A stretch of DNA of 40,430 bases from Streptomyces sp. CC208A. GTDB lineage: Bacteria; Actinomycetota; Actinomycetes; Streptomycetales; Streptomycetaceae. The notes under the pieces are model-generated. The model was given only the letters and a program-made list of their open reading frames with translations, was not told where the DNA came from and ran no database searches. Of this stretch, positions 7,132 through 14,860 are shown piece by piece. Position numbers and translations under genes: made by a program. Position 1 is the first letter of the stretch; every line of letters begins with the position of its first letter. The stretch spans positions 1 to 40,430 of the forward strand of contig NZ_JASCXN010000048.1 of assembly GCF_030010625.1 (NCBI RefSeq), read 5' to 3'.

Positions 7132-7956
7132 CTACCGCGAGCGCGAAGGTGAGCGTGGGGCAGTCGCGCTGGAGGGCAGGGACGTGCCCGATGCGGTCCG
7201 ACCCGGCTGGAGAGCGGGCGCAGGGGCCGTGGCGAGCTTGCTCATGCCCGGTGCTGCGGCGGGGTGCCGGTAGTTGAGTCCGATACCGATCTTGGCGAGC
7301 CGGTTCGCGAGGACCTGGATCCGTACGGCTGTGGCGACCGGGCCGGACTCGTGCGGCAGGAGGAAGGCGCCCTGGTCCGGAACGCTTTGGAAGCCGGACA
7401 GGTACAGGGCGTCGTGGGCCTCGGTGGGGACGCTTCCGTACGGGGCGCCGAGCAGGCCATCCGCGTAACGGACGAGGGTGACGGCACTCGTCTCGGCCGG
7501 TGCCTGGCGATGGGCCCGCAGAGCGGGCCTGTGCCGGGCCTGCTCGCGCACGGACTCCACGGCGCAGTCGTACCGGGGCAGGAGTCGGCGGGTGATCGCG
7601 GCGGCGGCTCGTACGGGATTCGGATCGATCACGATGCCGTTCGGCTCGGGCACACCGTGGAAGTGATGCGGCAGGAGGCCGGGTGGCTCCAGCGCGGCGA
7701 CGAGGAACCGGTCGTGACGAATGGGGTGTTCGTTGATGTAGAGCTCTTGACCGGCCGGGCCGGTGAGGACCGCGCCGTGGCCGAGGACGTATGTGCTGAC
7801 AGCCCAGTCGACGTGTCCGGTGTCCCACAGGCGCTCGGCGATTGGGGACTCGGCGCTGTCAGAGAGGTGGGGGTGGTATCGGGCTGTCCAGCTACCCGGG
7901 AGACGGGCGGCGACTTCAATGGCGAAGGCGTCGAGGGGAGTTGATTTCCGGGGCAT
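7132..7956 (-). CDS. unknown protein (274 aa), paralogue of the 3385 gene product
   Basis: The N-terminus aligns by eye with the 3385 gene product: DAFAIEVAARLPGSWTAR here against GDFALDVTEHLPGQWTAR there, both followed by a conserved Leu-Trp (AERLWDTGHV against AACLWGDGPI), then a helix ending in RLLPRYDCAVESVR against KLLPTYTRAVLQAH. This copy lacks the N-terminal 110 or so residues of its paralogue and has a different C-terminal half (TLVRYADGLLGAPYGSVPTE). ATG at 7956 lies 26 nt after the upstream gene and has no obvious ribosome binding site. Function is unknown. Confidence 0.75.
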   Translation of the reverse strand: MPRKSTPLDAFAIEVAARLPGSWTARYHPHLSDSAESPIAERLWDTGHVDWAVSTYVLGHGAVLTGPAGQELYINEHPIRHDRFLVAALEPPGLLPHHFHGVPEPNGIVIDPNPVRAAAAITRRLLPRYDCAVESVREQARHRPALRAHRQAPAETSAVTLVRYADGLLGAPYGSVPTEAHDALYLSGFQSVPDQGAFLLPHESGPVATAVRIQVLANRLAKIGIGLNYRHPAAAPGMSKLATAPAPALQPGRTASGTSLPSSATAPRSPSRSR

Positions 7957-7982
7957 GGGTATCGGCGTATGAGGCGGTATGT

Positions 7983-8495
7983 CTAAAGGTCCTCGTGATC
8001 GGCGTCCCAGTCGGCGTCGTCAAGGGTGCCCTGCGGGTACTGGAACAGGGCCTCTTCCAGCGGGTGGAGGCTGGAGAATCCGGGGTGGGAGCGGAAGGCG
8101 TCGGTGCGCTCGTGGATGTACTGCTGGGTCTCCGCGGCGGCAGTGATGGTGCGGACGACGTTGCGGGAGGAGATCAGACCCCACTGCGTCATGTCCGTCG
8201 GGGTGGTGTGCTTCATCCACACCCAGATCCCGTTGCCGAGCTTGATGATGCTGTCGGGGTGGTAGAGCCCGCCGGTCCGCCGGTTGCGGCGCGGGCTGCG
8301 GCGCTCACCGAGGTCCCGCATCAGACCCAGGGCGGCCTTCCTGACGACGGCGGCTTCCAGGTCCGCGCGTTCGCGGATCCGGGCGCACAGGTCGTCGAGC
8401 AGGTCCTCCTTGTGCATCCGGCCGGCGTCGTTGGTTATGTACTGGGCGGCTTCGAGGGCGAGCTTGCGCAGGTGGGGGTCGGAGGAGTACTTCAC
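7983..8495 (-). CDS. unknown protein coupled to the ParB-like gene (170 aa)
   Basis: The N-terminal 65 residues are helical and basic, with a helix-turn-helix-like layout (MHKEDLLDDLCARIRERADL, VVRKAALGLMRDLGERRSP). A small beta-rich core follows (GLYHPDSIIKLGNGIWVWM). The C-terminus is acidic (DDADWDADHEDL). GTG at 8495 overlaps the ParB-like gene's TGA by 4 nt, so the two are made together and a joint role in DNA binding or partition is plausible. That is inference from position and charge only. No family is recognised. Confidence 0.75.
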   Translation of the reverse strand: MKYSSDPHLRKLALEAAQYITNDAGRMHKEDLLDDLCARIRERADLEAAVVRKAALGLMRDLGERRSPRRNRRTGGLYHPDSIIKLGNGIWVWMKHTTPTDMTQWGLISSRNVVRTITAAAETQQYIHERTDAFRSHPGFSSLHPLEEALFQYPQGTLDDADWDADHEDL

Positions 8496-9307
8496 GGGAG
8501 GTTGCGGTCCTTCCAGACGGAGGCCATTTCGGCGAGGGCGGTTGCGGCGTGCTCGATCACTTCGCGGGTGACGGCACGGCCGGGCGGGGCGAGTTCGGGG
8601 TCGTACTGGGCGAAGGTGCGGCTGCCGCGTATCTGGGCGAGGGCAGGGAGGATCTCGCAGAGGAGGTTGGTGGCGACACGGCGCTGTCGCAGCTCCTCTT
8701 CGAGCCGGGCCTTCCGTTCCGCCCAGGCGCCCTGGACTGTCAGCTCACCCTCGACCACGCGGTCGGCGAGCTCGGGGTCCTCGGCGCGCAGGCGGGCGAG
8801 CTGGGATTCTGTCGAATCTGCCTGGGCCTTGGCCTCGCGGGCGGTCTTGTAGGCGTCGTCCAGGGAGACGGCACCGGATATCACGCCGTCGACGAGGTCG
8901 GGTGCATGACGCAGCACGGTCCTGGCCTGTCCGATCCGCCCGATGGAGAGGCCGGTCTGTTCAGAAACTGAACGCGTGGTCTGTTCAGTCTCTGAACGCC
9001 CCGGATGTTCAGAAACTGAACATGCCGAGGCCGCGATCATCGCGAGCTGCCCCTTGGTCAGGTGACGCCGACGGCTGTTCACGGACAGCACGTAGGCTCG
9101 GGCATCGTCTCCTTCGTACGTGGTGTACGAGGGTTCGACATCGGCGATTTCGCAGGCGCGCAGGCGGTTCTTGCCGTCGAGGATTCGGCCGGCGGCATCC
9201 AGGACGACGGGCTGGCGAAGGCCGTGCTCGCGGATGTCGTCCGCGAGGGCCTGGAGCTCTTCCTCGTCGAGCATGGGGAAGAGCGCGGTGGTCGGGTGTA
9301 GCTCGAT
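8492..9307 (-). CDS. ParB/Spo0J-like DNA-binding protein (271 aa), possible ATC start
   Basis: Shows the ParB N-terminal domain: ELHPTTALFPMLDEEELQ, DIREHGLRQPVVLD, the Box II-like GRILDGKNRLRACE, and VNSRRRHLTKGQLAMIAA. Then comes a short eight-residue repeat region, a helix-turn-helix (SEQTGLSIGRIGQARTVL, PDLVDGVISGAVSLDDA) and a long charged helix. ParB proteins bind centromere-like sites with ParA, or act as regulators and nucleases; no ParA gene is in the window. ATG at 9274 would cut off the conserved ELHPTTALFP strand. Upstream, ATC at 9307 has GGAG 6 nt before it and no standard start exists in frame. The repeat region is encoded by three palindromes (see separate entry). Confidence 0.85.
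   Translation of the reverse strand: MELHPTTALFPMLDEEELQALADDIREHGLRQPVVLDAAGRILDGKNRLRACEIADVEPSYTTYEGDDARAYVLSVNSRRRHLTKGQLAMIAASACSVSEHPGRSETEQTTRSVSEQTGLSIGRIGQARTVLRHAPDLVDGVISGAVSLDDAYKTAREAKAQADSTESQLARLRAEDPELADRVVEGELTVQGAWAERKARLEEELRQRRVATNLLCEILPALAQIRGSRTFAQYDPELAPPGRAVTREVIEHAATALAEMASVWKDRNLP
8959..9021. repeat. three palindromes GTTCAG-N3-CTGAAC at exact 24-nt spacing inside the ParB-like gene
   Basis: Copies lie at 8959-8973 (N3 = AAA), 8983-8997 (TCT) and 9007-9021 (AAA); the last extends to a 17-bp TGTTCAG-AAA-CTGAACA. Centres are 24 nt apart both times. They are read as tandem eight-residue units (SVSEHPGR, SETEQTTR, SVSEQTGL). The codons used (TCA, GTT, TCT, GAA) are A/T-rich for this genome, which suggests selection on the DNA itself, such as a binding site. 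No other copy was noticed in the window. Confidence 0.85.
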
Positions 9308-9317
9308 TGTGGTCTCC
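9305..9317 (-). promoter_or_regulatory. ribosome binding site for a possible ATC start
   Basis: Minus-strand GGAG (9317-9314) lies 6 nt before ATC (9307-9305). This start keeps the conserved ParB N-terminal strand, while the first standard start, ATG 9274, removes it. Confidence 0.45.
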
Positions 9318-9356
9318 GTGATGTAGATCGGGGCTAAGACGGCAAGGGGCGTCTGG

Positions 9357-9875
9357 CTATGGGCGCGGTGCCGGCGGGGTAGCCGGAGGAGTCGATGGCG
9401 GCAGCGAAGATCCGGACACCGTCTGCTTCTTGGCCGGTGGGGAGTCGTACTTCTCGCGCAGTGCCGTTTCGATGCCGACGTCCGCAGCAGCGAGGGCGAT
9501 GAGCAGCCCGCTGGAGGCGTTCCACATCTGCTTGCGCGATTCCGAGAGCTTGTGCGGGGGATTCGGGTACTGGTAGGCGGCGTGGTGCAGGAAGGTGCTC
9601 AGGTCCTGGAGGATCTGATCGGCGGCGTCGAGCGCGGCGAGGATGACGGCGCTGGCTTCGACGGGTGTTGCGGCGTGTTCGAGTGCTGCTTCGAAGGGCT
9701 TCAGGTCCAGCTGGTGCGGGGTGGGACCGGGCACGGGGTGGCGCTGGAAGAAGGCTTCGGTGTCTCGGCGGGCCCAGCGGCGGAGGTCGTCGGTGGTGGC
9801 GGTGCCAGTGTTGTGGGCGTCGATCTGGTCGGCGGTGCGGCCGACGTTGTCGTACAACTCGAAGTCGGGGTTCAG
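9357..9875 (-). CDS. unknown helical protein (172 aa), probable CTG start
   Basis: A mainly helical soluble protein (DDLRRWARRDTEAFFQRHPV, FEAALEHAATPVEASAVILA, DAADQILQDLSTFLHHAAYQ, KQMWNASSGLLIALAAADVG) ending in a Pro-rich tail. The first standard start is TTG at 9857, which has no ribosome binding site. The frame continues upstream as LNPDFELYDNVG from CTG at 9875, which has GGAG at 6 nt spacing within the 28-nt gap after the VirB4-like gene. CTG is therefore preferred. No family is recognised. It is transcribed between the VirB4-like and ParB-like genes. Confidence 0.7.
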   Translation of the reverse strand: MNPDFELYDNVGRTADQIDAHNTGTATTDDLRRWARRDTEAFFQRHPVPGPTPHQLDLKPFEAALEHAATPVEASAVILAALDAADQILQDLSTFLHHAAYQYPNPPHKLSESRKQMWNASSGLLIALAAADVGIETALREKYDSPPAKKQTVSGSSLPPSTPPATPPAPRP

Positions 9876-9885
9876 ACAGGGCTCC
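9873..9885 (-). promoter_or_regulatory. ribosome binding site deciding a CTG start
   Basis: Minus-strand GGAG (9885-9882) is followed by six bases and CTG (9875-9873). The only other in-frame candidate, TTG 9857, has no Shine-Dalgarno sequence. Confidence 0.6.
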
Positions 9886-9903
9886 GGGTATGAGGGTGGC
9901 GGG

Positions 9904-11418
9904 TCAGTGCATGCGGGCGTCGGTGTCGAACAGTGCTTGCTCGGTCGGGTGGAGGAGGTGCTGGACCACGAAGCTGCGGCCGGCGACGCGCCACAGGCCG
10001 CGTCCGCGGGTGAGGTGGGAGATGGCCTCGGTCTCGACGGTGGTCAGGCCGAGGAGGGTGGCGGCAGCCTGGATCTGGTCGGTCTCCTGGCGGTAGATGA
10101 TGCGGGTGGAGCAGTCGGCGAGTAGTCCTTCGGCGAGGGCTCGGCCCTGAGATCCGGCGTCGCCGGCGGTGAGCAGGTCGCTGAGGCGGTGGATGACCAT
10201 GAGGTTGGCGATGCCCAGGCCGCGGGACAGCTTCCACTGGGCCTGCATGCGCTGGAGGAGGCCGGGGTGGCGCATCAGGCGCCAGGCTTCGTCGTAGACG
10301 ATCCAGCGCCGTCCGCCGTCGGGGTCGGTGAGCGCGGCTTCCATCCAGGCGGAGGCGCACGTCATCGCGAGGACGAGGGCGGTGTCGTCGCCGGAGCCGC
10401 CGAGTCGGGACAGGTCGATGGAGAGCATCGGGCTGGTCGGGTCGAAGGCGACGGTGGAAGGAGCGTCGAACATGCCAGCGAGGTCGCCGTGGACGAGCCT
10501 GCGCAGGGCATGGGAGAGGTCACGGGCTGCGTCTCCGAGGTGGCCGGAGACGGTGCCGGCGGCGGCGTCGAGGAGGTGGGGCTGAGCGAGGGTGTGTGCG
10601 ATGTCGCCGAGGAACGGGGGGCGGCCAGCGGCGGTCGCGGCGCGTACGACGCCATCGAGGGCGATGTCGAGGGCGGTATGCTCCATGGGGAGCAGGTCGC
10701 GGCCCAGGACGGTGCGGGCGAGGGAGCCGAGCAGGAGCAGGCGGCGTTTGCGGACCTCTCCCGCCCAGTCCGCCTCCGAGATGGACGGCGGCTTCGGGGC
10801 GGCATCGAGAGGGTTGAGGCGCCCGGGAAGCCCGGGGCCGAGGGCGATGGAGGTGCCGCCGAGGGCGGCGGCGACCGGGGTCCATTCGCCCTTCGGATCG
10901 CACGGGACGTAGACGCGGTAGCCGAAGGCGACCGAGCGGAGCGCGAAGGACTTCGCGAGCGCGCTCTTGCCCTGCCCGATGACGCCGGCCAACAGGATGT
11001 TGGGGTTGGTGAACCCCTCGACCTTCCCGTACAGCGCAAAGGGATCGAAGACGAAGGAACCCTCGGCGTGGACGTCGCGGCCGATGTAGATGCCCTCGGC
11101 GCCGAGACCGCCTTCGGCGAGGAAGGGGTAGGCACCGGACGCGGTGGCCGTCGTCATGCGGTGGGCGGGCAGGCGCAGGCGGTTGCCGCGGGCGGAGGCG
11201 GGGCCGGGGCGTCCGGCTGGCGGGTAGAGCGGTGCGGGCATCTCGGCTTCGGCCGCAGTGGTGCCGGTGGTTTCCAGTGCGGCGGCCTGCGCCTTGGCGC
11301 GTGCTTCAGCGAGCTGCTTGCGGGCGGCGCGGCGGCTGGTGCGGTCGGTGCCGTGCGGAGTGAACAGGGGACTGGCGGAGGCGCGGCGGGCCCGGCGTCC
11401 GGGGCGGTGTCGGGACAT
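9904..11418 (-). CDS. VirB4-like conjugation ATPase (504 aa)
   Basis: An ATPase of the VirB4/TrbE group, which energises type IV secretion channels at the inner face of the membrane. A basic, low-complexity N-terminus (about residues 1-90) is followed by GIYIGRDVHAEGSFVFDPF. Walker A is GVIGQGKSALAKS (about 145-157) and Walker B is RRWIVYDEAW (about 371-380); the GLGIANLMVIHRLSDL strand and the QEATD-like motif region (YRQETDQIQ) come after. It is shorter than proteobacterial VirB4 because the N-terminal domain is missing or carried by a separate subunit, possibly the SCO6880-like protein upstream. ATG at 11418 is used. It stands in the T4SS block with VirB3-, VirB6-, VirB8- and VirB1-like genes. 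Confidence 0.9.
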   Translation of the reverse strand: MSRHRPGRRARRASASPLFTPHGTDRTSRRAARKQLAEARAKAQAAALETTGTTAAEAEMPAPLYPPAGRPGPASARGNRLRLPAHRMTTATASGAYPFLAEGGLGAEGIYIGRDVHAEGSFVFDPFALYGKVEGFTNPNILLAGVIGQGKSALAKSFALRSVAFGYRVYVPCDPKGEWTPVAAALGGTSIALGPGLPGRLNPLDAAPKPPSISEADWAGEVRKRRLLLLGSLARTVLGRDLLPMEHTALDIALDGVVRAATAAGRPPFLGDIAHTLAQPHLLDAAAGTVSGHLGDAARDLSHALRRLVHGDLAGMFDAPSTVAFDPTSPMLSIDLSRLGGSGDDTALVLAMTCASAWMEAALTDPDGGRRWIVYDEAWRLMRHPGLLQRMQAQWKLSRGLGIANLMVIHRLSDLLTAGDAGSQGRALAEGLLADCSTRIIYRQETDQIQAAATLLGLTTVETEAISHLTRGRGLWRVAGRSFVVQHLLHPTEQALFDTDARMH

Positions 11419-11448
11419 GGGTGGCGGATCGATTCTGCGCGGTGCGGC

Positions 11449-11862
11449 TCAGGCGGTGCCATGGTCGGCCGGGGTGGTCTTGCGGCGGACGGCGTGGCCG
11501 GAGGCGAGGTGGCGCTGGCAGATGGTGAGGACGAGCGGCCCGTCGGGGAGCCGGTCGGGCGTGCAGGCAGGAGCGGCGGGGAGTGTGTGGAAGGCGTCGT
11601 GGAGGCTGGCGGTGGCCTGCCACAGCCGAAGGTGCGCGGTGGCCAGATGCCTTCCGGCCGCAGGGTGTTCGGGGCGTACGGCGTCGGCGATCTGGTCGAG
11701 GAGCAGGTGCAGGCGGGTGACGTGTTCGTGCAGGGTGTCGAGGTGTCGACGGTCGGCCGGTGTGCCGTTGGTGAGGGCGCGGGTGTGGTGTCGGATGCCG
11801 GCGGTCGCGGCCCGCAGGTACGGGTGCGCGTCGGTCGGGTCGGTCGCGGTGGTGGTGGCCAA
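11449..11862 (-). CDS. small helical protein, DUF6238-like (137 aa)
   Basis: A His-rich, helical protein (HPYLRAATAGIRHHTRAL, LDTLHEHVTRLHLLLDQIAD, HLATAHLRLWQATASLHDAF) with a short C-terminal region LVLTICQRHLASGHAVRR. It resembles the DUF6238 proteins that accompany SCO6880-type transfer genes in Streptomyces, recalled rather than searched. TTG at 11862 begins MATTTATDP; the ribosome binding site is weak. Its place between the VirB3-like and VirB4-like genes suggests a cytoplasmic accessory or chaperone of the channel, which is inference. Confidence 0.7.
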   Translation of the reverse strand: MATTTATDPTDAHPYLRAATAGIRHHTRALTNGTPADRRHLDTLHEHVTRLHLLLDQIADAVRPEHPAAGRHLATAHLRLWQATASLHDAFHTLPAAPACTPDRLPDGPLVLTICQRHLASGHAVRRKTTPADHGTA

Positions 11863-11913
11863 GAGCGGAAGGGTCTTTCTGCGGGAGCCTGGATCGGGTC
11901 AGGCGGCGGGGCC

Positions 11914-13389
11914 CTACTTCTCCTGGGCGGTGCGGGCGAGGGGGAGGGCGGCCAGGGTGAACGCGGAGGGCTGCTGGTAGACGAGGCGGCGCAGGTCGAC
12001 CTGGGCGGTGACGGCGGCGGTCTCGATCTGGGCGCAGGCGGCGTCCAGGGCCTGGTCGGTGTCGGCGGAGACGGTGAGCAGTCCGGTCATGGCGACGTCG
12101 GCGTGGCCGGCGATCAGTTGCCTTTCGCGTTCCTTGACGTCGCCGTACTCGACGACGTCGGCCTCGGAGTCGACCTGTCCGCGGCGGGCGCGCTCGTTGG
12201 CGTCGGCGATGATCGTCGCTTTGGTGCGCTGGACGTCGCGGAGCGCGGACTCGAAGCCCTGGGGCACGTAGAGGAGGGAGAACGTGCGGCGGACGCCGGC
12301 GGTGAAGAGCAGCTGGTGGAGGAAGCCGGCGTGGCTCTCGGTCCGCGGCCAGTTCTCGACCCAGTAGGTGGCGTGGCGGGCGGTGTCGGTGATGAGCCGG
12401 TCGTGCTCCTCGACCTGGACGACGGGCCCGGCGGCAGCAGGGTCGGCTTCGGCTCGGCCGGTGTCCGACCACTGCTGCAGCCCCGCCAGGGCCTTCGGGT
12501 CATACGCGGTGCGGATGACGGCGGCGATCTCCCGCGCGGTCAGCCAGCCGTTCACGGTCAGCCCGGCGGTGCGGGCGACCTGGGTGAGGGAGGAGGTGGC
12601 CTGGCCGAGGACGGTGAAGGCGCCGGGAAGTCCGCCGCCGGCCTGGCTGATCAGCCGTTTGGCTGCCTTCAGGTCGAGGGAGATGGCCAGGTAGGTCTCG
12701 TGCGGGGCGGCGGCCGGGCCGGCGGAGGCGACGAGGTCGCTGTAGACCTGCCCGGCGAGCTGAGTGTCGGGCCGGCCATTGGTGTTCCAGTGCCGGGTGA
12801 GGGTGTCGCCGGAGTCGGGGACGGTGCGCTCCAGGACCTGCACGGCGGAGATGTGCCCGGTGCGCGCGATCCCGGCCAGGGCGCGGCCCCACGCGTTCAC
12901 GTGGGAGTTCTGGGTGGCCGGATCGAGCAGGGCGAAGGCGCGGCTGGTGACGCGGGCGACGGCGGTGAGGGTCTGCTGGTGGGGATCGTGCAAGGCAGCG
13001 GCCTGTCCGTCGGCCGGGGTGACCACCTTGATCGAGGCGGTCGTGCCCGGCAGATGGAGAGTGCCTTCGGCGCGCGGGCGGGTGGCCGGCCGAGCGAGCC
13101 ACAGGGTCTGCCCGGTGCGGCGGCGCTGCGCGTAGCGGGCGACGATCGGTGCCCAGTCGATGAGGGACCGGCCGCGGCGCCGGATGGCGACGAGGGCGGC
13201 GACCGCCGCCCACAGCGGAGAGAGGATCAAGGCGCCGGGCAGGCCGGTGGCCACGACGGTGACCAGGAGCAGGGCGAGCGCGGCGGAGGCGAGGACGAGC
13301 TGGGGAAGGGAGAGGCCGAGCAGAATCCCGCGCCGAGACCGGGCCGGGAACTTCACCGTCATCGGCGGGGTGAGCGTGAGGTCAGACAA
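11914..13389 (-). CDS. SCO6880-family conjugal transfer protein, VirB3/PrgI-like N-terminus (491 aa)
   Basis: After a short N-terminus (VKFPARSRRGILLGLSLPQ) two adjacent membrane helices (about residues 28-68) are followed by a basic loop (RRRGRSLIDWAPIVARYAQRR), the arrangement of VirB3/PrgI subunits. A large cytoplasmic domain follows with conserved-looking stretches (SHVNAWGRALAGIARTG, GWLTAREIAAVIRTAYDP, HATYWVENWPR, VRRTFSLLYVP). I recognise it as the SCO6880 family of actinobacterial conjugative elements. The cytoplasmic part may stand in for the missing N-terminal domain of VirB4, which is inference. TTG at 13389 is the start (LSDLTLTPPMTVKFP); the internal ATG at MTVKFP is an alternative. 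Confidence 0.85.
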   Translation of the reverse strand: MSDLTLTPPMTVKFPARSRRGILLGLSLPQLVLASAALALLLVTVVATGLPGALILSPLWAAVAALVAIRRRGRSLIDWAPIVARYAQRRRTGQTLWLARPATRPRAEGTLHLPGTTASIKVVTPADGQAAALHDPHQQTLTAVARVTSRAFALLDPATQNSHVNAWGRALAGIARTGHISAVQVLERTVPDSGDTLTRHWNTNGRPDTQLAGQVYSDLVASAGPAAAPHETYLAISLDLKAAKRLISQAGGGLPGAFTVLGQATSSLTQVARTAGLTVNGWLTAREIAAVIRTAYDPKALAGLQQWSDTGRAEADPAAAGPVVQVEEHDRLITDTARHATYWVENWPRTESHAGFLHQLLFTAGVRRTFSLLYVPQGFESALRDVQRTKATIIADANERARRGQVDSEADVVEYGDVKERERQLIAGHADVAMTGLLTVSADTDQALDAACAQIETAAVTAQVDLRRLVYQQPSAFTLAALPLARTAQEK

Positions 13390-13482
13390 GACAGAGGGCT
13401 TTCAACGGCGAGGGCGGCGACCCCCGGGGCGGGACACAGCGGTGGTGTCCCACCCCAGGAGCCGGTGGACAGGATCGGGGCG

Positions 13483-14832
13483 TCAGGAACCCGTGGGCGA
13501 CGGCGGCGTCGCGAACGGGCTGCCTCCCGCGGCTGACCCGGAGCCCTGCACGGCGCCGACGGCACCGGCGTTCGGGGGCGACGCATCCTGCGTGCTGCGC
13601 GGCGTCGGACCCGGGGCGGGGCTGCCGGAGGCGTTACTGCCGGTACCGAAGGCGTTGCCCGAGTCCTGGGCCGCCGGGCTGGTCGGCATGGAGCGGACCG
13701 AGTCGTCCAGGCCGCTCTTGACCTTGTCCATGGCCGCTGAGGCTCCGGTGCCGCCGCTGCCGGAGGGGCTGGCGGCGATGTCACCGGGGAATCCGCCGGA
13801 GCCCGAGGCCGGTCCCTGAGGCGCTGCGGCTCCGGCGCCAGCGGCGGCACCGCCGGTTCCCGCTGTCGCCGCTGCGGCAGCCGCCTTGCGGGTGGCGTTC
13901 TCGGCGTGCTGCTTGGCGAGCTGGGCTCCGGCCCCGCCGGAGCGGTGCAGCGTCTCCCCGTCGGTGGACTCCGCCGCCCAGTGCACGAACTTGAACGTCG
14001 CGTACGGGCAGAGCATCACCAAGAGCATGATGACGATGCCGGCCATGACGTCGGCGAGCGCGGCGATCCCGCCTTCGGCGTCGGTCTTGCCCAGGGCGGA
14101 GATGCCGAGGAGGAAGATCACGGTCATCAGGAGCTTCGAGACGATCAGCGTGGCCGTCGCCTCGATCCAGCCGCGCCGCCAGCGGCGTGCGGCTTCCCAT
14201 CCGCCGCCGGCGCCCGCGAAGACGGCCAGGGTCACGAGGACGAGGATGCCGACCTTGCGGACCATCATCACGCACCAGTAGAGGACCGCGCCGATGGCGG
14301 CGCCGAGGGCCGCGAGGGCTGCCACCAGCCAGCCGAGCGGGGAGATCGCGGCGATCTGCGAGACCTTCACCATGCGGCGGACGGCGTCTTCGATCGGTGT
14401 GCCGGCCGCGGCGAACAACGAGTCGGACAGGGCGTCGACGACTTCGATGGCGACCGTGGTCAGGGCGATGGCCGCGAAGCAGAAGAGCACGCCGCCGACT
14501 GTGCCGGTGAACCCCTGGGCCAGAGCCTGCCCGTCGCGCTTCATCGCGGCCCGGACGAGCTGGGCGCAGAAGGTGGCGACCAGGATCGTCAGCCCGATCG
14601 GCAGCAGCAGCTCGTAGTTGTCCCGGAACCAGCCGGCGCCGAGGTCGATCCGGGTGGTCGTGTTGACCGCCTCGGCGGCCAGGTCGGCTGCAGCGGCGGC
14701 GAGTTCGCCGCAGGATTTGGCGATCCAGTTGCCGATGCCTTCGGTGATCGCCTTGCCCGGGTCGGAGACGAAGTCGATCGCGTCGGCGGCGGTGCACAGA
14801 CTGCCCGCGACGGGAAGAGCGCAGAAGTCCAC
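13483..14832 (-). CDS. VirB6-like polytopic membrane protein, SCO6881-type (449 aa)
   Basis: Six hydrophobic segments are visible: YELLLPIGLTILVATF, VGGVLFCFAAIALTT, PLGWLVAALAALGAAI, VGILVLVTLAVFAGAG, LIVSKLLMTVIFLLGI and MAGIVIMLLVMLCPY. They are followed by an Ala/Gly/Ser/Pro-rich, probably disordered C-terminal tail of about 130 residues. Size, topology and position next to VirB3-, VirB4- and VirB8-like genes fit the VirB6/TrbL channel subunit of Gram-positive type IV systems. Two cysteines near the N-terminus (MDFCALPVAGSLC) could form a disulphide outside. GTG at 14832 has AGGAGGAG upstream. The unusually long tail is the odd feature. Confidence 0.85.
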   Translation of the reverse strand: MDFCALPVAGSLCTAADAIDFVSDPGKAITEGIGNWIAKSCGELAAAAADLAAEAVNTTTRIDLGAGWFRDNYELLLPIGLTILVATFCAQLVRAAMKRDGQALAQGFTGTVGGVLFCFAAIALTTVAIEVVDALSDSLFAAAGTPIEDAVRRMVKVSQIAAISPLGWLVAALAALGAAIGAVLYWCVMMVRKVGILVLVTLAVFAGAGGGWEAARRWRRGWIEATATLIVSKLLMTVIFLLGISALGKTDAEGGIAALADVMAGIVIMLLVMLCPYATFKFVHWAAESTDGETLHRSGGAGAQLAKQHAENATRKAAAAAATAGTGGAAAGAGAAAPQGPASGSGGFPGDIAASPSGSGGTGASAAMDKVKSGLDDSVRSMPTSPAAQDSGNAFGTGSNASGSPAPGPTPRSTQDASPPNAGAVGAVQGSGSAAGGSPFATPPSPTGS

Positions 14833-14860
14833 GGCGGACTCCTCCTATCTGTTCAGCGGG

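Noticed and set aside
8959..9021. CRISPR-like repeat
   Set aside because: Only three short units, within a coding region, without constant repeats and variable spacers of proper length.
10189..13536. Very long open frame on the plus strand (over 1,100 codons)
   Set aside because: It lies opposite the VirB4-like and SCO6880-like genes and is rich in Gly, Glu and Val as expected for an antisense frame in high-GC DNA. No domain is visible.
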